DNA from: Antedon mediterranea
Lineage: Eukaryota; Echinodermata; Crinoidea; Comatulida; Antedonidae
Length of the DNA stretch: 64,000 nt
Direction of reading: 5' to 3'
Assembly (NCBI RefSeq): GCF_964355755.1
Contig: NC_092670.1
Coordinates: 11,655,201 to 11,719,200, forward strand
Below, piece by piece: positions 43,801-55,914 of the stretch. Position numbers and translations under genes: made by a program. Under the pieces are notes generated by a model. That model was given only the letters and a program-made list of their open reading frames with translations, had not been told where the DNA came from and ran no database searches. Each line of letters starts with the position of its first letter. Position 1 is the first letter of the stretch.

Positions 43801-45439
43801 GTATTGTATTTGTGATTCAACCACCATGGAGGAAGTTACCATGCAGCAATTTACACAAATGAAACTGGTATTCGTATTATTTTTTCTGACTATGTCTTTT
43901 ATGAAAGTCAGCGATTCTGGTGAGTACATATAGTTTTTATTGTATTTCATTGTATTCAATTAAAATTAACATTAGTTGTCCGTGATTCAATAAGGGTAAG
44001 ATTGATATACTCGATTATGCGACACTGTATGGCTTTTTAATCGAGTGTTATATACTTGTGTAAAATACAACGTCATTGTTTTAATTGTATTAATAAATAC
44101 GGTATTGGACGACTTAGAATTCGGATAAAAGATCAAGTAAAATATTTTAAAATTAAAATTAAGTTCGATGCGTATTTGCTTTGTTTGAAAATACTCGCCT
44201 AATGAACCAATGAAAAAAAATCAAGTGCTTCGGTTCGATTCCTACATGTAGTTTGTGTTATAAAAGATATTGGGATGGGATTATTGAAGTTAGTATAGGC
44301 CTACTTATAACATGTTCATGGTCTCGTCAAGCACCATTGTTTAAAGGTCCGCGTGGCAAATTAACACTATTATAGTGACGTAGGTTTGCGGTAGACAATG
44401 TGTTTCTAAAGTATGGTTGAGAATGTTTTAATGTTTCTGTTTTATGGAGAATGTTGAATGTATGGCAATGAGTCGAACTAAACAATTACTCTTCATCTTT
44501 CTCTCAGAAGACGGTTATCAACAATTGCATTATTTCTGTTAGGAAACAGAGAATCTACAGCGAAGCGATCTTTACTAACGTTAAACATATTATATTTCTT
44601 TCTTTCCTAATGTTAAGCATAATTATATTTCTGTCGCGATGAAAGTAAATAATGCAGCTGTGGTCACAGAAGTTAAACTACTCTAAACGTATAAGATGTT
44701 GTCACATTTATGTCATTCCTTATTTCGATGATTATTGACAAAAATGCCTCCAAGCATTACGTTGATTAAATATTGCGCCATGTTATTCATAGCAGCAATC
44801 ATACGTTATACAATACTTTTAGCATAATGGTGTTATTGAGTGAATTGAGCGAAACATTGAGATTAATTAAGTTATATTAAATCACAAATTCACGCTTCAT
44901 TGGTTGGTGTTGTTTACTGCTTTTGTACTTTGATTTCGTTATTATCAGTGATATTCCAACCTTCCGGGTCATTCAATCATCAATTCATTCCTTCATCTGA
45001 TCAAAAGCAATTTTAAAAGCATTGAAATATTTGATGAAAATCTCTAATTGATAAAGTATATAAGTCATTGGCTAAGTATTTATGGAAGAAACGATATGTG
45101 TTCTTTTAAATAAGTGAATGCTGTTATACATTGTTGTTTTCAACTTTTGTGTGACATTTTTATTTCTCATTGTATTTTTGATAATCTTTACTTACTTTAT
45201 GCCTATTTAAAATTTCAAAATAACAACTGTACCAGCTGTAATTATGGAATTTTTCTTCTTCAAAACGTTTTTATTTTTCAGCGTACCTCTCATTCAAGAA
45301 ACCCACATCATCTAAATCAGGTTTCTCTGAGGAGGCAACTGATGGCAACGACTTTCTTGTGTATGGATGCACGCACTCATCAGGTACTGTAAAACAATTG
45401 TTATTGTTCAAGAAGTTAAAAATATTTACAGAAAATTTC

Positions 45440-46062
45440 ATGTAACTTTAGGACACAACCAAGACGTTGAACATGTTAAAAATACCAACATTTAAGAATT
45501 TTCGAACCATTTGTATTTACAAAATACAAACAAAAGAAAAGGAAGATTAGAGTCTTCTTCAAACCGATTTTGCTTCAACCTTTATATTCCTAAACACAAA
45601 AAGACTTCTTTTCAACATAATATTAGATTTACTGGACCCAAGATATGGAACTCACTTCCTAACAAAATTACAACTTCTGCAAACAAACATAGCTTCGTCT
45701 TTAACACTAAACAATATCTAATACAAAAGTAAATTAATTAACTAGTTATATTCTGGTATCAGTTTTTTATTGTTTTCATATTCCGTTATGGTAATTACTT
45801 TATTCCTATATACCATTTACTATTATTTACTAATTTGATTTTAGTTACTTTTTGTTTTTTTCAGGCACTTTCAACACAAGCTTTTGCTTTTTAGAAATTG
45901 TGCCTCCTTCATAATATTGTTTTATTCATGTTAAAGATGAGAAAAAAAAATTGTATTGTTTTAACTATCTTTCTTCTCGTCATGAATTTTGTATTATATT
46001 ATTTATTTTGTATATTATGAAGGAAATAAATGTTACTATGAAATGAAATGAAATGAAACCCA
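45440..46062 (+). mobile_element. 5'-truncated LINE 3' end in copy C intron 2
   Basis: The plus strand encodes a LINE C-terminal snippet (SSSNRFCFNLYIPKHKKTSF, FTGPKIWNSLPNKITTSANK, stop at 45732). It is followed by a 3' UTR ending in ATGAAATGAAATGAAATGAA. No catalytic region. Confidence 0.7.
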
Positions 46063-48002
46063 TTTACAAACCTTCGTCTATTTTCCTAACGTCTGAATGG
46101 ATCTAGATAACCTCTATGATTCAGTAATGATTGATAGTCACAAAGATAGTATGTTAATCTATTTTTGCCTTTACAGGAATGTCCACAGGTGAATGGTTAA
46201 GAGTAGATCTGGAAAAAGAGTATAACATAACAAGAGTGACAGTAATCAACCGCGTTCAATTTGGAATAAATGGTACGGTTATTTCTAACATATAAACTAA
46301 AATAAACAAACAACAACCAAAGCTGAAGTTTTCTATCAAGCACAGTTGACCCTTCCAATCACTTGGAAGGGTCAAATGAACTCTTGATAAACTGTTACCT
46401 TTTTGTTGGCAAAGGTGACCGTATCTAGGTGAATATTTTGGCGCATATGGCGTTTCATACGTATAATATTGCTCTCATAGTTTTCGAACCGCCGAACAGT
46501 GGACTAACATAAAAGAAGATAACTAAAAGACAATAACTACAGACTTAGCTATTCATTAAAAATTATTTTATTCCCCACTTTTTTCATGTTTTGAGGGACA
46601 ATGCATCTTTAAATCACAGAAAAATTATTATGTTTTTATTAGACTTCGTTGATAACAGGCTTGAGGACGCTGAAGTAAAAACCAGTTCACAAGCAGCTAT
46701 TGGAAGAGCAGACAAATGTGGCGAAAGTGTTACTGATACTGAATCGAGCCCAATCATTGATTTTCTGTGCCAGAAAGAAACCAGAGGTCGATATGTGTTT
46801 ATATGGAATCCAAGATATGAATATTTACATGTTTGCGAAATACGTGTATATAACGAGGACGAACCTGAAATAAGTAAGTTAGACAAAGGTGACGTTGTTA
46901 TTGCTGTTACTGCAAATCGTTCCTATACATACTGTACTTTGAACATATTATTGTACAAATTCAGAAACACAAACTTTGATAGCAAAACATATTACAATAG
47001 CAACAGCGTATGATGCATTTCATTTTTTGTACCTGGTCTGGCGCAAAAGCTCTCGAATGTCGATAGGCCGCAAATCTCGAAGACTACATGAAGCGAGTTT
47101 AATCCTAGTGTGTCATTTTGCATGCGGTATGCAAATGATCTTATGAAAGTTATTATTTTATTGTGGAAATGATTATGATGTTGTAGGTATACAATAGGCC
47201 TAAATGCACTGTTGATGATGTATTTAAAATAAATTTTATTATACAAACTGTTAATACTATGCATTTTAAATGAATTTTATTATAGACAAAATTATTTTAA
47301 ATGCATAGCATCAACGGTATTTATTTAATAAAGAATATAAACATTCATTAGTTGTTTTGTCACCAGCATCGCGTCGCAAAAAAAGAAAACACCTGACTTT
47401 GCTACAATTTAGGCCTACTGTGTATTTAAAAAAAATAACGATAATATTATACTAGATGAATGCAGAGTCACTGAATCTGGTGAGGATTATCGAGGTATTG
47501 TGGCCATCACCAGGAACGGTCGAGTTTGTCAAGAATGGACGTCAAATACTCCACACTCTCATTCTGTTATACAAGATCCAGATAAAGGAATTGGTGATCA
47601 TAATCTGTGCAGGAACCCAGATGGCAAAGCAGGAGGACCGTGGTGTTATACCAACGATGTAGATACTGAATGGGAATATTGTGACGTTGGTGAAGTTAAC
47701 GAATATTGTCCACTGGGTATGTTTTAATGATTCTAAAACTTAGTTCACTATTATTTAATACTAAACTCTGCACACTACTTTAGCAACATACTTGTATTAC
47801 TTGGCCCACAAAATATTAAATTAATGCTCCAGCTATTAACTGCAGCTATTTGTCGCTTTTCAGATTCTAAAGACATTCCAAATCCTATGGGAATAGTGGC
47901 GAGGGATTATACAGCATTACTGTCATCAGACCAATACAGATCTACAACTACATTTAACATCAATGAAATACCAGGTTGTCCAACCACGGCGTTTAAAACC
48001 GA

Positions 48003-48010
48003 TTTTTTTT
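48003..48010 (+). other. Homopolymer frameshift site in copy C LamG exon
   Basis: T8 after GA; the aligned copies A and B have a seven-base mixed stretch at this point. Upstream reads CPTTAFKTDFF and then leaves frame. Downstream in the other frame resumes FTSQSFTLCFHF. Confidence 0.8.
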
Positions 48011-48523
48011 ACAAGCCAATCTTTTACTTTATGTTTTCACTTTCACTCTGATTACAACCCGGTAGGGGATATTGTGCGTCTTGGTAACAATGATAACTAT
48101 CTTAGTATTAAACAAACCGTGTCAGACAAGCAGTTTTATCATTCTGAGGTAACGGTTAACTACAAAGATGATGTACTGACTCGAGCTTTCGTCTTACAAC
48201 CAAACGTATGGACTTTCATTGGTGTGACGTTCGATGGAAAGAACAAAAATATAAAACTCTGGAGGAATGGAGAAATTGCGAGCATTGGATATACGTCATT
48301 CACGAATTTGGAATTTGAAAAAGATATTGACCTCAATACTGAGTTTACTGATACCGGTTTGGCCATGGTGCAAATCTACGATAAAGTACTCAATGAAGAG
48401 GCAATGAAAGCGGCAAGAGATCTTCAGTTTAATAGTAGGTTTTTTTTTTATTATTATGAGTTAATTTTATTCACGACACAATGAGACGGATTTAATATTC
48501 TTTCTAATCTCTGCCCAACCAGT

Positions 48524-48905
48524 GACATGTTTACCAGTGACATGTTTACCAGTGAAATGTTTACAAGTGACATGTTTACCAATGGCATGTTTACCAGTGA
48601 CATGTTAACCAGTGGCATGTTTACAAGTGGCATGTTTACCAATGGCATGTTTACCAGTGACATGTTTACCAGTGGCATGTTTACCAGTGACATGTTTACC
48701 AGTGACATGTTTACCAGTGGCATGTTTAACAGTGACATGTTTACCAATGGAATGTTTACCAGTGACATGTTTACCAGTGGCATGTTTACCAGTGACATGT
48801 TTACCAGTGGCATGTTTACCAGTGACATGTTTACCAGTAGCATGTTTACCAGTGACATGTTTACCAGTGGAATGTTTACCAGTGACAGATTTACCAGTGA
48901 TGTTT
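48524..48905 (+). repeat. 15-bp minisatellite, about 25 units, in copy C intron 6
   Basis: The unit is ACCAGTGRCATGTTT with few substitutions and no length change. All plus frames and one minus frame are open because 15 is divisible by three and the unit lacks stops. In one frame it reads as MFTSD/MFTSG pentapeptides and continues without a stop through the acceptor into the PAN exon (to 49180). It is absent from copies A and B. Confidence 0.85.
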
Positions 48906-49167
48906 TTATTGTAAAGTTGGTTTCTTGTTTTTTTTCTTCAGAATTCAAATTTCTTCAACAATCTATCTTGAAGAAAGTCCCCAAGAATGAGCGAGTTCAC
49001 GGTAAAACAATTTCTAAGCACACTTGTCGATATTTGATACAATGCTCTCAATTGTGTCTTGGCAAAATTTTCTGCGAAGGGTTTTCGTATTATGAAGGCA
49101 GGTGCATATTGCTGGCATGTGTGTCAACAGAACGAAAAGATGAATTGCTTGATATGCCAACATACTA

Positions 49168-49200
49168 TTTGTCAAACTAGTTTGAAAGTGTAGACAGAGC
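49168..49200 (+). mobile_element. M1 MITE end overlapping the copy C stop codon
   Basis: TTTGTCAAACTAGTTTGA with AGTGTAGACAGAGC is the right end of family M1. The TAG of copy C (49178-49180) lies inside it, so the last residues (LSN) are MITE-derived. No left end is present. Confidence 0.75.
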
Positions 49201-49589
49201 GAAGATAGTCCAAAACAACGACGGTACTATCCAAAGGCCAGCGTAGACTTTTTAGGCCATCAGTAAAAATGAGAGCGGGCGAGAAATGTAAAACTGCTAT
49301 CCTATCCTATATCAAAAACATATTCATTTCGTAATTAGAGTACGAACACGACTGCTAATATTCGTCAAAATGAATAAACTTCATGAATATATGAAAGGAT
49401 GATCAGCTGGAAAGTTTCGTTCGTTATCGTCGAAGAATTTTGAAAACATGTTTTTATATAATATTTTAAGCCGGAAATGTATTCAAAAACATTTTTATGT
49501 ACGTAGGGCCTGTTTATATTTCCTTCTATACATTGCGAGGTCAGAGGTCGCCATGAGATTCAATGTGCAGTGTTGTAAAGTAAAACTAC

Positions 49590-49760
49590 TGTGTATTGGG
49601 ATTAGTGTTTTCCTCGGGTGCCAATAACAAGTATTTCACTTGCGAAAGAGCTACAGTTACTGTGTAGATGTTACTTTACCCATGCAGAACTCAGACACAA
49701 ATGACACTTGTATTCGTTGTGGTTTTTGTCTCATTTGAAAGTAATAAAATGTAGTACTGT
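49590..49760 (+). pseudogene. Relic promoter and first exon of a fourth lectin-kringle copy
   Basis: GGGTGCCAATAACAAGTATT matches the 5' block of copies B and C. It is followed at 49701 by ATGACACTTGTATTCGTTGT, resembling the signal-peptide exon of copy A (MKLVFV). The exon loses its donor (TTTGAAAGTAATAAAATG) and no later exons of the family follow before MRPS14. Confidence 0.6.
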
Positions 49761-51210
49761 ACTATGCTATCATTGATTGATACACAATTATGTTTCTATT
49801 GCGTTAAGAAGAACAGAATGATAGCTGGAAACATTGTCGGACAAGAATATGATAAGGCTAATAATAATGGTAGCCTTATATAGCGCCTAATACAATGTTT
49901 CTAAAGCGCTTTACACACAAAAATAATCCATAGAATATCCCAAAATAACCACACACAAAAAAAGCAGAAAAACCATTTACACGGCTCTCTAATTACGGTA
50001 TAGGTACTTTCAAAGTAAGATCATTTCTTACACATCATTATCACTATTTATTGAATATGATTTAATATACCAATATGCATGACGTACTAGCATTGTAAAG
50101 ATTATTACCACCGTGAATGCACCTATGGTAACATCAATTAAGTGTTGTACAACAATTAGTCAATTTAGAATGATTAATAATTGATCGAATTGTGCCCAAT
50201 CTTCAGATTATTGATTTTTTCCTATAATCAAAAATCATATTTCATTGAATGGACACTAGGTCTAGATTAATTTATTCCTTATTTTTTAAATTTTTATTCG
50301 ATAGGCGGACCGGCCTTCCGGTTTATGTTTAGAGAGACTTCCTGATGCAAACAGAACTAATAAAATAGTCAATGTATAATTATAGAGAATTAATAAGTGA
50401 ATTTTGCTCAAATATGATATTGATTATGTCCTAATCAGAATTGTATTTCATTAATTGGAGTATGTAGGGTAATTTATTTGTTCGTTCTGTGATTTAGTTA
50501 ATAATAACAATAATTCAAAATTTATTAGTTTCTATCCATGGTAAAGCAATGCAATAATTAAAGAGTGGTAATTTAATGAGATGAGTACACAAATACCATT
50601 AATAGAGGATCTTGCGAGAAGAAATTTCTGGTCATGCAAAACCCATAAACGAAGAGAAGAAAATACATTTGTATATAATTATATATAAAATAAAAAAGGT
50701 CATGACAAAAAAAGGTCTAGTTTGAGTACAATGATAATAAATAAACAGTACTTCTTAGGTTATTACCATGGTTAAAATTAGCAGTGTTGAATAAATTCAT
50801 CATGGTAGAAGAAAGATTGTTAGAAAAATATTGAAAGACAATTTGATTATGTGAACTTTCCAGATGCAATACAGTTCGAACTATTAAACTTTTTAAATAT
50901 TGAAACATTAGAAATCAAGAAAACATAATATGAACGGGTTGTCGCATTTTTTTTGCACAGAAACAGGTAATCAAATAATAATAAGTAATATACCTTATAC
51001 TTGGTTAGTATATTTACTTTACAATACTTTCAAATTGTATCTATTTACCTACTATGAGATTGTCAAATTTGGCATTGGCCTATAAGAATTTAAATAACGG
51101 AGCAAAGATTGTATATTAATTTGGTAGAAAAAAGTAAGTAAAACTATAGACTATAGAGGGGTAATAATCCTTTACTTTGATGATGCATTCATGCGTGACT
51201 GTGTGAAATC
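49761..51210. other. Spacer upstream of MRPS14
   Basis: Contains the head of a SINE-like repeat at about 49860-49930 (TTATATAGCGCCTAATAC) and, on the minus strand near 50717-50908, a possible LINE C-terminal remnant (LFNTANFNHGNNLRS). No gene seen. Confidence 0.4.
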
Positions 51211-54200
51211 ATGGCGAATTTGTTAGGCAGAATTTTTGTAAACATGACTTCAAAGTGCTTGAATCAGGTTCGTATAATTTTCTTTTCATTGCTTATGCAA
51301 TGTTTTGTGAATTTAAGTATACTTTTGTCCATGAAAAACCAATGGGTAGACCTACCCTAGAGCCTAGCCTGACTGTGACTGCCAACTGGACTGGCCTCAC
51401 TCACGAGTCGAGACCGGCACCCTCCTACCTAGCCTAGCCTAGGCTTAACTAGCCAGAAAGCCGAAGGGTAGGCTTAACCAAAAAGGCAACATTGACTTTT
51501 TAGGTTTAGTACGCAATGGGCTGCCGGTTGACCTATGTCATATTATATATAAATTACAATATATAAGTAGGCCGAGCGAGGACCTATTATAAATAGAATT
51601 AGATGTTATATTAATTAATTGTGAAAATACAGTATAGGCCTAGGCTAGGCCTCTAGTAGGCCTAGGCCTACTGCACTCAGTAGCCCTTTGGTGGCATATT
51701 TATTAATTAATATTCTTTCAGGGGATAATAATATTCAAATATAACTCAAACATACTGTAAAATAAGCCTCTAGGCCTAGTTGATTTTGAACAAAGAAATC
51801 AAGCCACTAAATATAGTAATATACTTGACATTCTATTTTAGGTTGGTACTGTCATCGGACAGCCATTGTTATCAACACAAACAAGTCAGGTGACATCAGT
51901 CAGGACACGTTATGTAGATTGGAGAATGTTACGTGATGTCAAACGAAGGCGGCTTGTAAAAGAAATGGGAAGAGAAAGACGCTCCATCAATGTTCTTAGA
52001 AAAAATGATATATTGCCTGCAGAACTACAGGTAAGTCGCATCAGAGTTTGAATCTTAACATTTACGCCCGTATTCTTAAACCGGACTTTAGTCGTAGTTC
52101 AAGCTAAAACTAAAAAAATGACGTCATTTTAATTCATAAACCGAACTTCAACTAAATCACCGACTAAATCAGGCCAACCTCGACTAAATCGAGACGGATT
52201 TTGATCGATTTTTTGAGTCCTGGAGGGGGCAGACTAAATGGTCAACTAAATGGTTTTTAAACGATGTTTATAAAAAAACGTAACAGTCATTGAATTGTTA
52301 TATTGGCCAGATATTAAAGAATGAAATATCTATATTTATATTAGCTTAATTAAATATACATTGGTATAAATTATAATAATGAAAATCATCTTTATTTACA
52401 ACTGTATACAAATTACATTATTTTCTTCGCGCAAGTCCGACTTGAGCTACGTCACGCCATAGCGACAATGGGAGATGTGGCAATTCACCACGCGATGGAA
52501 TGTTTAGGGGGCCTAGCGCTTTCTTGTCACGCTATGAAGTGCGTGGTTCGTGGCGATCATACTTTGTTGGGGGCCTAGAAAATATAAAAGTTACCGTACC
52601 GCCATGGTTCCTAAATATATTTTTAAGATTTTATTTTTTGTTAATCAAATATACTTCACTGTTAAATTAATACTGATATTGTTCTAATAATTAACGATTA
52701 AAATTATTTTTCATGTATATAGTCCTGATGCGTAAAAAGTGTTGTAAGAAATGGAAAGTGATATCAATGCGCAAAATTTCGTCTGCTCCTCAAATACTCT
52801 CTTGTCATTGGCCAATGTATAGCCTTTGTTACCCAGACGTGTGCAACTCTACTAAAAGCTCGACTTCATTAAGTCGAACTGCAAACTTCGACTACTTCGT
52901 TTTTGAATCGAATTTGAAGTAATAGCTCGAACTACGACTTTTCCAAGTCGAACTTCGAACTACGACTAAAGTCCGGTTTAAGAATACGGGCGTTAAATAC
53001 AGAAGCACCCCAAGGTTTCTAGAATCCACCTTGTCTTTCTGTAGCATCCATTTGACAAATTTAAGGTGCATACTCATACATAGTATGAACACTGAGTATA
53101 AATATTAGTAATCTTATACTTAGTATAAGATTACTAGTATTTGTATTCAGTGTTGTCCCAAAGCAGGTTTAGCTAACAAGATTTGCCAGTTACGGTAGCT
53201 CCAACCAGTACTGTATATTAAAAATAGTGATAAGATAAGATAAGATAAGATAAGATAACTTTTATTGATCCTCAAAAAGGAAATTCATTGCTCGTCATAA
53301 TAACAAAGAAAACACAATAAAAACAAATATAGCATAAAACCATTCATATAAAAACATCTAAAAAATTACAATATAAAATTATCTTCTTGACTTCCTGTTG
53401 TACTGGATGATACCGGAGGGAATAAAGGATTTAGCAAATCGATTTGTTTTCACACTGAGGAGCCTCAATCTACCACTTGGATTAAGTTGGTCTATGATCA
53501 CTTTGTGGAGAGGATGAGAGGCATCCGACTCAATGCGTTCGAAATCTTTCTGGAGGTGTTCTAGGTGCACATCGGTAAAGGAAGGCAGTTCCAGACCAAT
53601 CATTTTACCAGCCCGACGGATGAAAGTTTCAAGGCGTCCTTTATTCCCTCCGGTAACATTACCAGCCCAACAGGAGAGGCAATACGTCCAAACACTACAT
53701 ATAACGGATCTATAGAACGAAAGTAACATCAAATCACAGGAGTTAAATTTATATAAAGTTCTCATACAATACATTCTGGGACTTAATTTTTTGCTGATGA
53801 AGTCTATATGGTCTCCCCAACTCAGTTTATCATTGAAAACAATTCCTAGATACTTGTACTGGTCAACAATTTCAATTTCTTTACCTTTGATAGTGATTGG
53901 TTGAAAATTAAATTTATGTTTAGTCCTAAAATCAATGATCATCTCCTTTGTTTTTGATGCATTTATTTGGAGATAATTATCGTCACAAAATTTAACAAAT
54001 CTTTGTATTTCGCTACGATAATTTTCATCATTGTTTGAAACTATGAGACCAATAGTACTAGTGTCATCAGCGAATTTAACAACGGGGCAAAGCTCATCAT
54101 TTAAAGATCTGTAATCCGCCGTATACAAGGAATATAATTTAGGTGCGTTGACAGTACCCTGAGGAACACCGGTGTCAGAGGTTACGATTTCTGACTTAAC

Positions 54201-55265
54201 ACCATTAATATTAACAAATTGTTTTCTATCACAAATGAAATTTAAAACTAAACGAACAATCGGACGGGGAAACTCCATATTCAACATTTTGTCTGCTAAG
54301 ATATGGGGTTGTATGGTATTAAACGCAGATTGAAAATCAAAATACATAATACGTGCCGAGTGGCCTTTCTTTACATTATCTAGATGTGAATACAATTTAT
54401 GTAATTTGAAATAAATTGCATCACTGGTACTACGGAGTGATCGGTAAGCAAATTGCAACGGGTCTAACACTTTTTCAGCATAAGGTTGCATAATTTTTAA
54501 AATAATACGTTCCAATATTTTCATCGCGACAGACGTGAGTGCAACGGGTCTCAAATCATTCATGCTGTTAATCTTAGGTTTCTTAGGTACCGGTATTATG
54601 CATGAAAGTTTCCAAATATCCGGAGATAAGAAAATTATAAATGAAAATTCTTGTCTATTAAGTTATAGCCCTAGCCTTTAAATACAAGAGTAATCAGGCT
54701 GATTACTCTGATTCAGCCTATATTTTGTAAATTGGATTGATAAAGTACAATGTACTTTTTTTGTATTCAGTGATAAATCTTACATTAACAGATCACTTAT
54801 GATTTGGTAGGCCTACTGTACTTTCACTTAATTGTCCGGAATTGATTTCTCTATTGGGAGAACACTGAAGTAGTCTATCAAATAGAAATCATAATTTCAT
54901 CTGTCAAAGAAAGGAATGAAAATTTATTGCATCTGGAAAAAAAAATGACTTCAGAAAGTGCTATATTTGTTGATCTCAATTTTACTTTTTCCAATAATGA
55001 AACTCATTTTATGTTACATTTTGTGTTTAGTAAATAATAATAATTTATGCATCCATTCTAATTAGTGGTGTTAATTTTCCAGGAAGTAGCACATCGAGAA
55101 GTAATAGCCTTGCCACGAGACAGCAACTACATTCGTATACGTCACAGATGTGGGTTAACATCAAGAGCACGTTCTGTCCAACATAGGTGGAGACTTAGTA
55201 GAATTATGTGGAGACAAATAGCAGATGGAAATCACATGGCAGGGGTCATCAGAGCGTGGTGGTGA
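51211..55265 (+). CDS. MRPS14: MRPS14, mitochondrial ribosomal protein uS14m (3 exons, 142 aa)
   Basis: Exons 51211-51267, 51842-52030 and 55083-55265; all junctions are phase 0 and the total is 143 codons with TGA. The product is a small-subunit mitoribosome protein. Recognisable family segments are [74 protein letters not shown] and the end GVIRAWW, closely matching animal MRPS14 (human 128 aa). The N-terminal [19 protein letters not shown] fits a mitochondrial targeting peptide. Intron 2 holds a 928-bp MITE and an antisense LINE. Confidence 0.93.
52065..52992. mobile_element. PIF/Harbinger-like MITE with 36-bp perfect inverted repeats
   Basis: The ends begin CGCCCGTATTCTTAAACCGG and match as exact inverted repeats for 36 bp. 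They are flanked by TTA on both sides (52062-52064 and 52993-52995), the 3-bp TWA duplication typical of PIF/Harbinger. Subterminal AGTCGAACTTCGAACTACGA repeats occur. No transposase ORF. Inside MRPS14 intron 2. Confidence 0.8.
53229..54632 (-). mobile_element. L2-type LINE, 5'-truncated but with open reverse transcriptase
   Basis: The minus strand from about 54627 to 53379 is open. It shows [15 protein letters not shown], motif [34 protein letters not shown], motif [27 protein letters not shown] and [16 protein letters not shown]. It lacks the endonuclease and the N-terminal part of RT. The 3' end has five TCTTA repeats (minus sense, 53229-53255) after an AATAAAAG. Inserted antisense in MRPS14 intron 2. 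Confidence 0.85.
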
Positions 55266-55448
55266 GGTCTAACTGCACTTATCACACATTATTGCAATGA
55301 TTAATCAAGTTCATTATTGGATCTGATACTAACGCTTCTGTTGGCAATTTAAGACTAAGAAGACATTCTAAAATATTAATATCAAGTGATACCACTGATT
55401 ACTCACCTGTATACTGTATGGCAAAGCATACTAAATGCTTTGGTGTCA

Positions 55449-55726
55449 TGAGTAAAATTGAATGGTGACCAGAGTAACATTGACTGGTGACCAGAGTAAC
55501 ATTGAATGGTGACCAGAGTAACATTGAATGGTGCGTATAGTAACATTGAATGGTGCCTAGGGTAACATTGAATGGTGCGTATAGTAACATTGAACGGTGA
55601 CCAGAGTAAAATTGAACGGTGACCAGAGTAACATTGACTGGTGACCAGAGTAACATTGAATGGTGCCTATAGTAACATTGAATGGTGCTTAAAGTAACAT
55701 TGATAATTGCCCAGAGTAACATTGAT
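55449..55726. repeat. 22-bp minisatellite, about 13 units
   Basis: The unit is AGTAACATTGAATGGTGACC plus AG, with variants GCGTAT and GCCTAG. It lies between MRPS14 and the 3' end of the P450 gene. The minus-strand open frame across it is an artefact of the repeat. Confidence 0.8.
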
Positions 55727-55914
55727 AATAAACAGATTGTAGTGATAATTTTCATACAATGCAAAAAAAATGTTTATCAAATAAATTTGATTCTATTAAA
55801 TGTAATTAATTAATTTCTCCATAAAATTCTCTTGAATTTAGTAGGAAAAAACAGTAGTCATAAAAAAAAAGCCAATAGGCAGGATATAATTGCTCTTATA
55901 TATCTTCAATATAT

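Larger units (their letters stand above)
43859..49180 (+). pseudogene. Lectin-kringle copy C: FTP-kringle-LamG-PAN protein with a frameshift
   Basis: Exons 43859-43919, 45282-45383, 46177-46272, 46643-46873, 47456-47716, 47864-48434, 48942-49180, all with the same phases as copy B. An in-frame upstream ATG at 43826 has a strong CCACCATGG context and would add MEEVTMQQFTQ before the signal peptide; the 43859 start matches the paralogues. The kringle keeps six Cys. In the LamG exon a run of eight T (48003-48010) is one base longer than the aligned copies, shifting the frame; downstream sequence is open in the +1 frame through the normal donor. The PAN exon ends LSN and TAG inside a MITE end. 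The frameshift could be an assembly error, so the gene may be functional; corrected length would be about 519 aa. Confidence 0.75.

Noticed and set aside
48524-48905. Regular repeat array resembling a CRISPR
   Set aside because: Units abut with no unique spacers, the genome is animal, and no cas genes are present.
48454-48948. Minus-strand ORF of repeated SLVNM/PLVNM peptides
   Set aside because: Follows from the stop-free 15-bp minisatellite; no start context or flanking coding sequence.
55399-55764. Minus-strand 121-codon ORF
   Set aside because: Translation of the 22-bp minisatellite between MRPS14 and the P450 gene.
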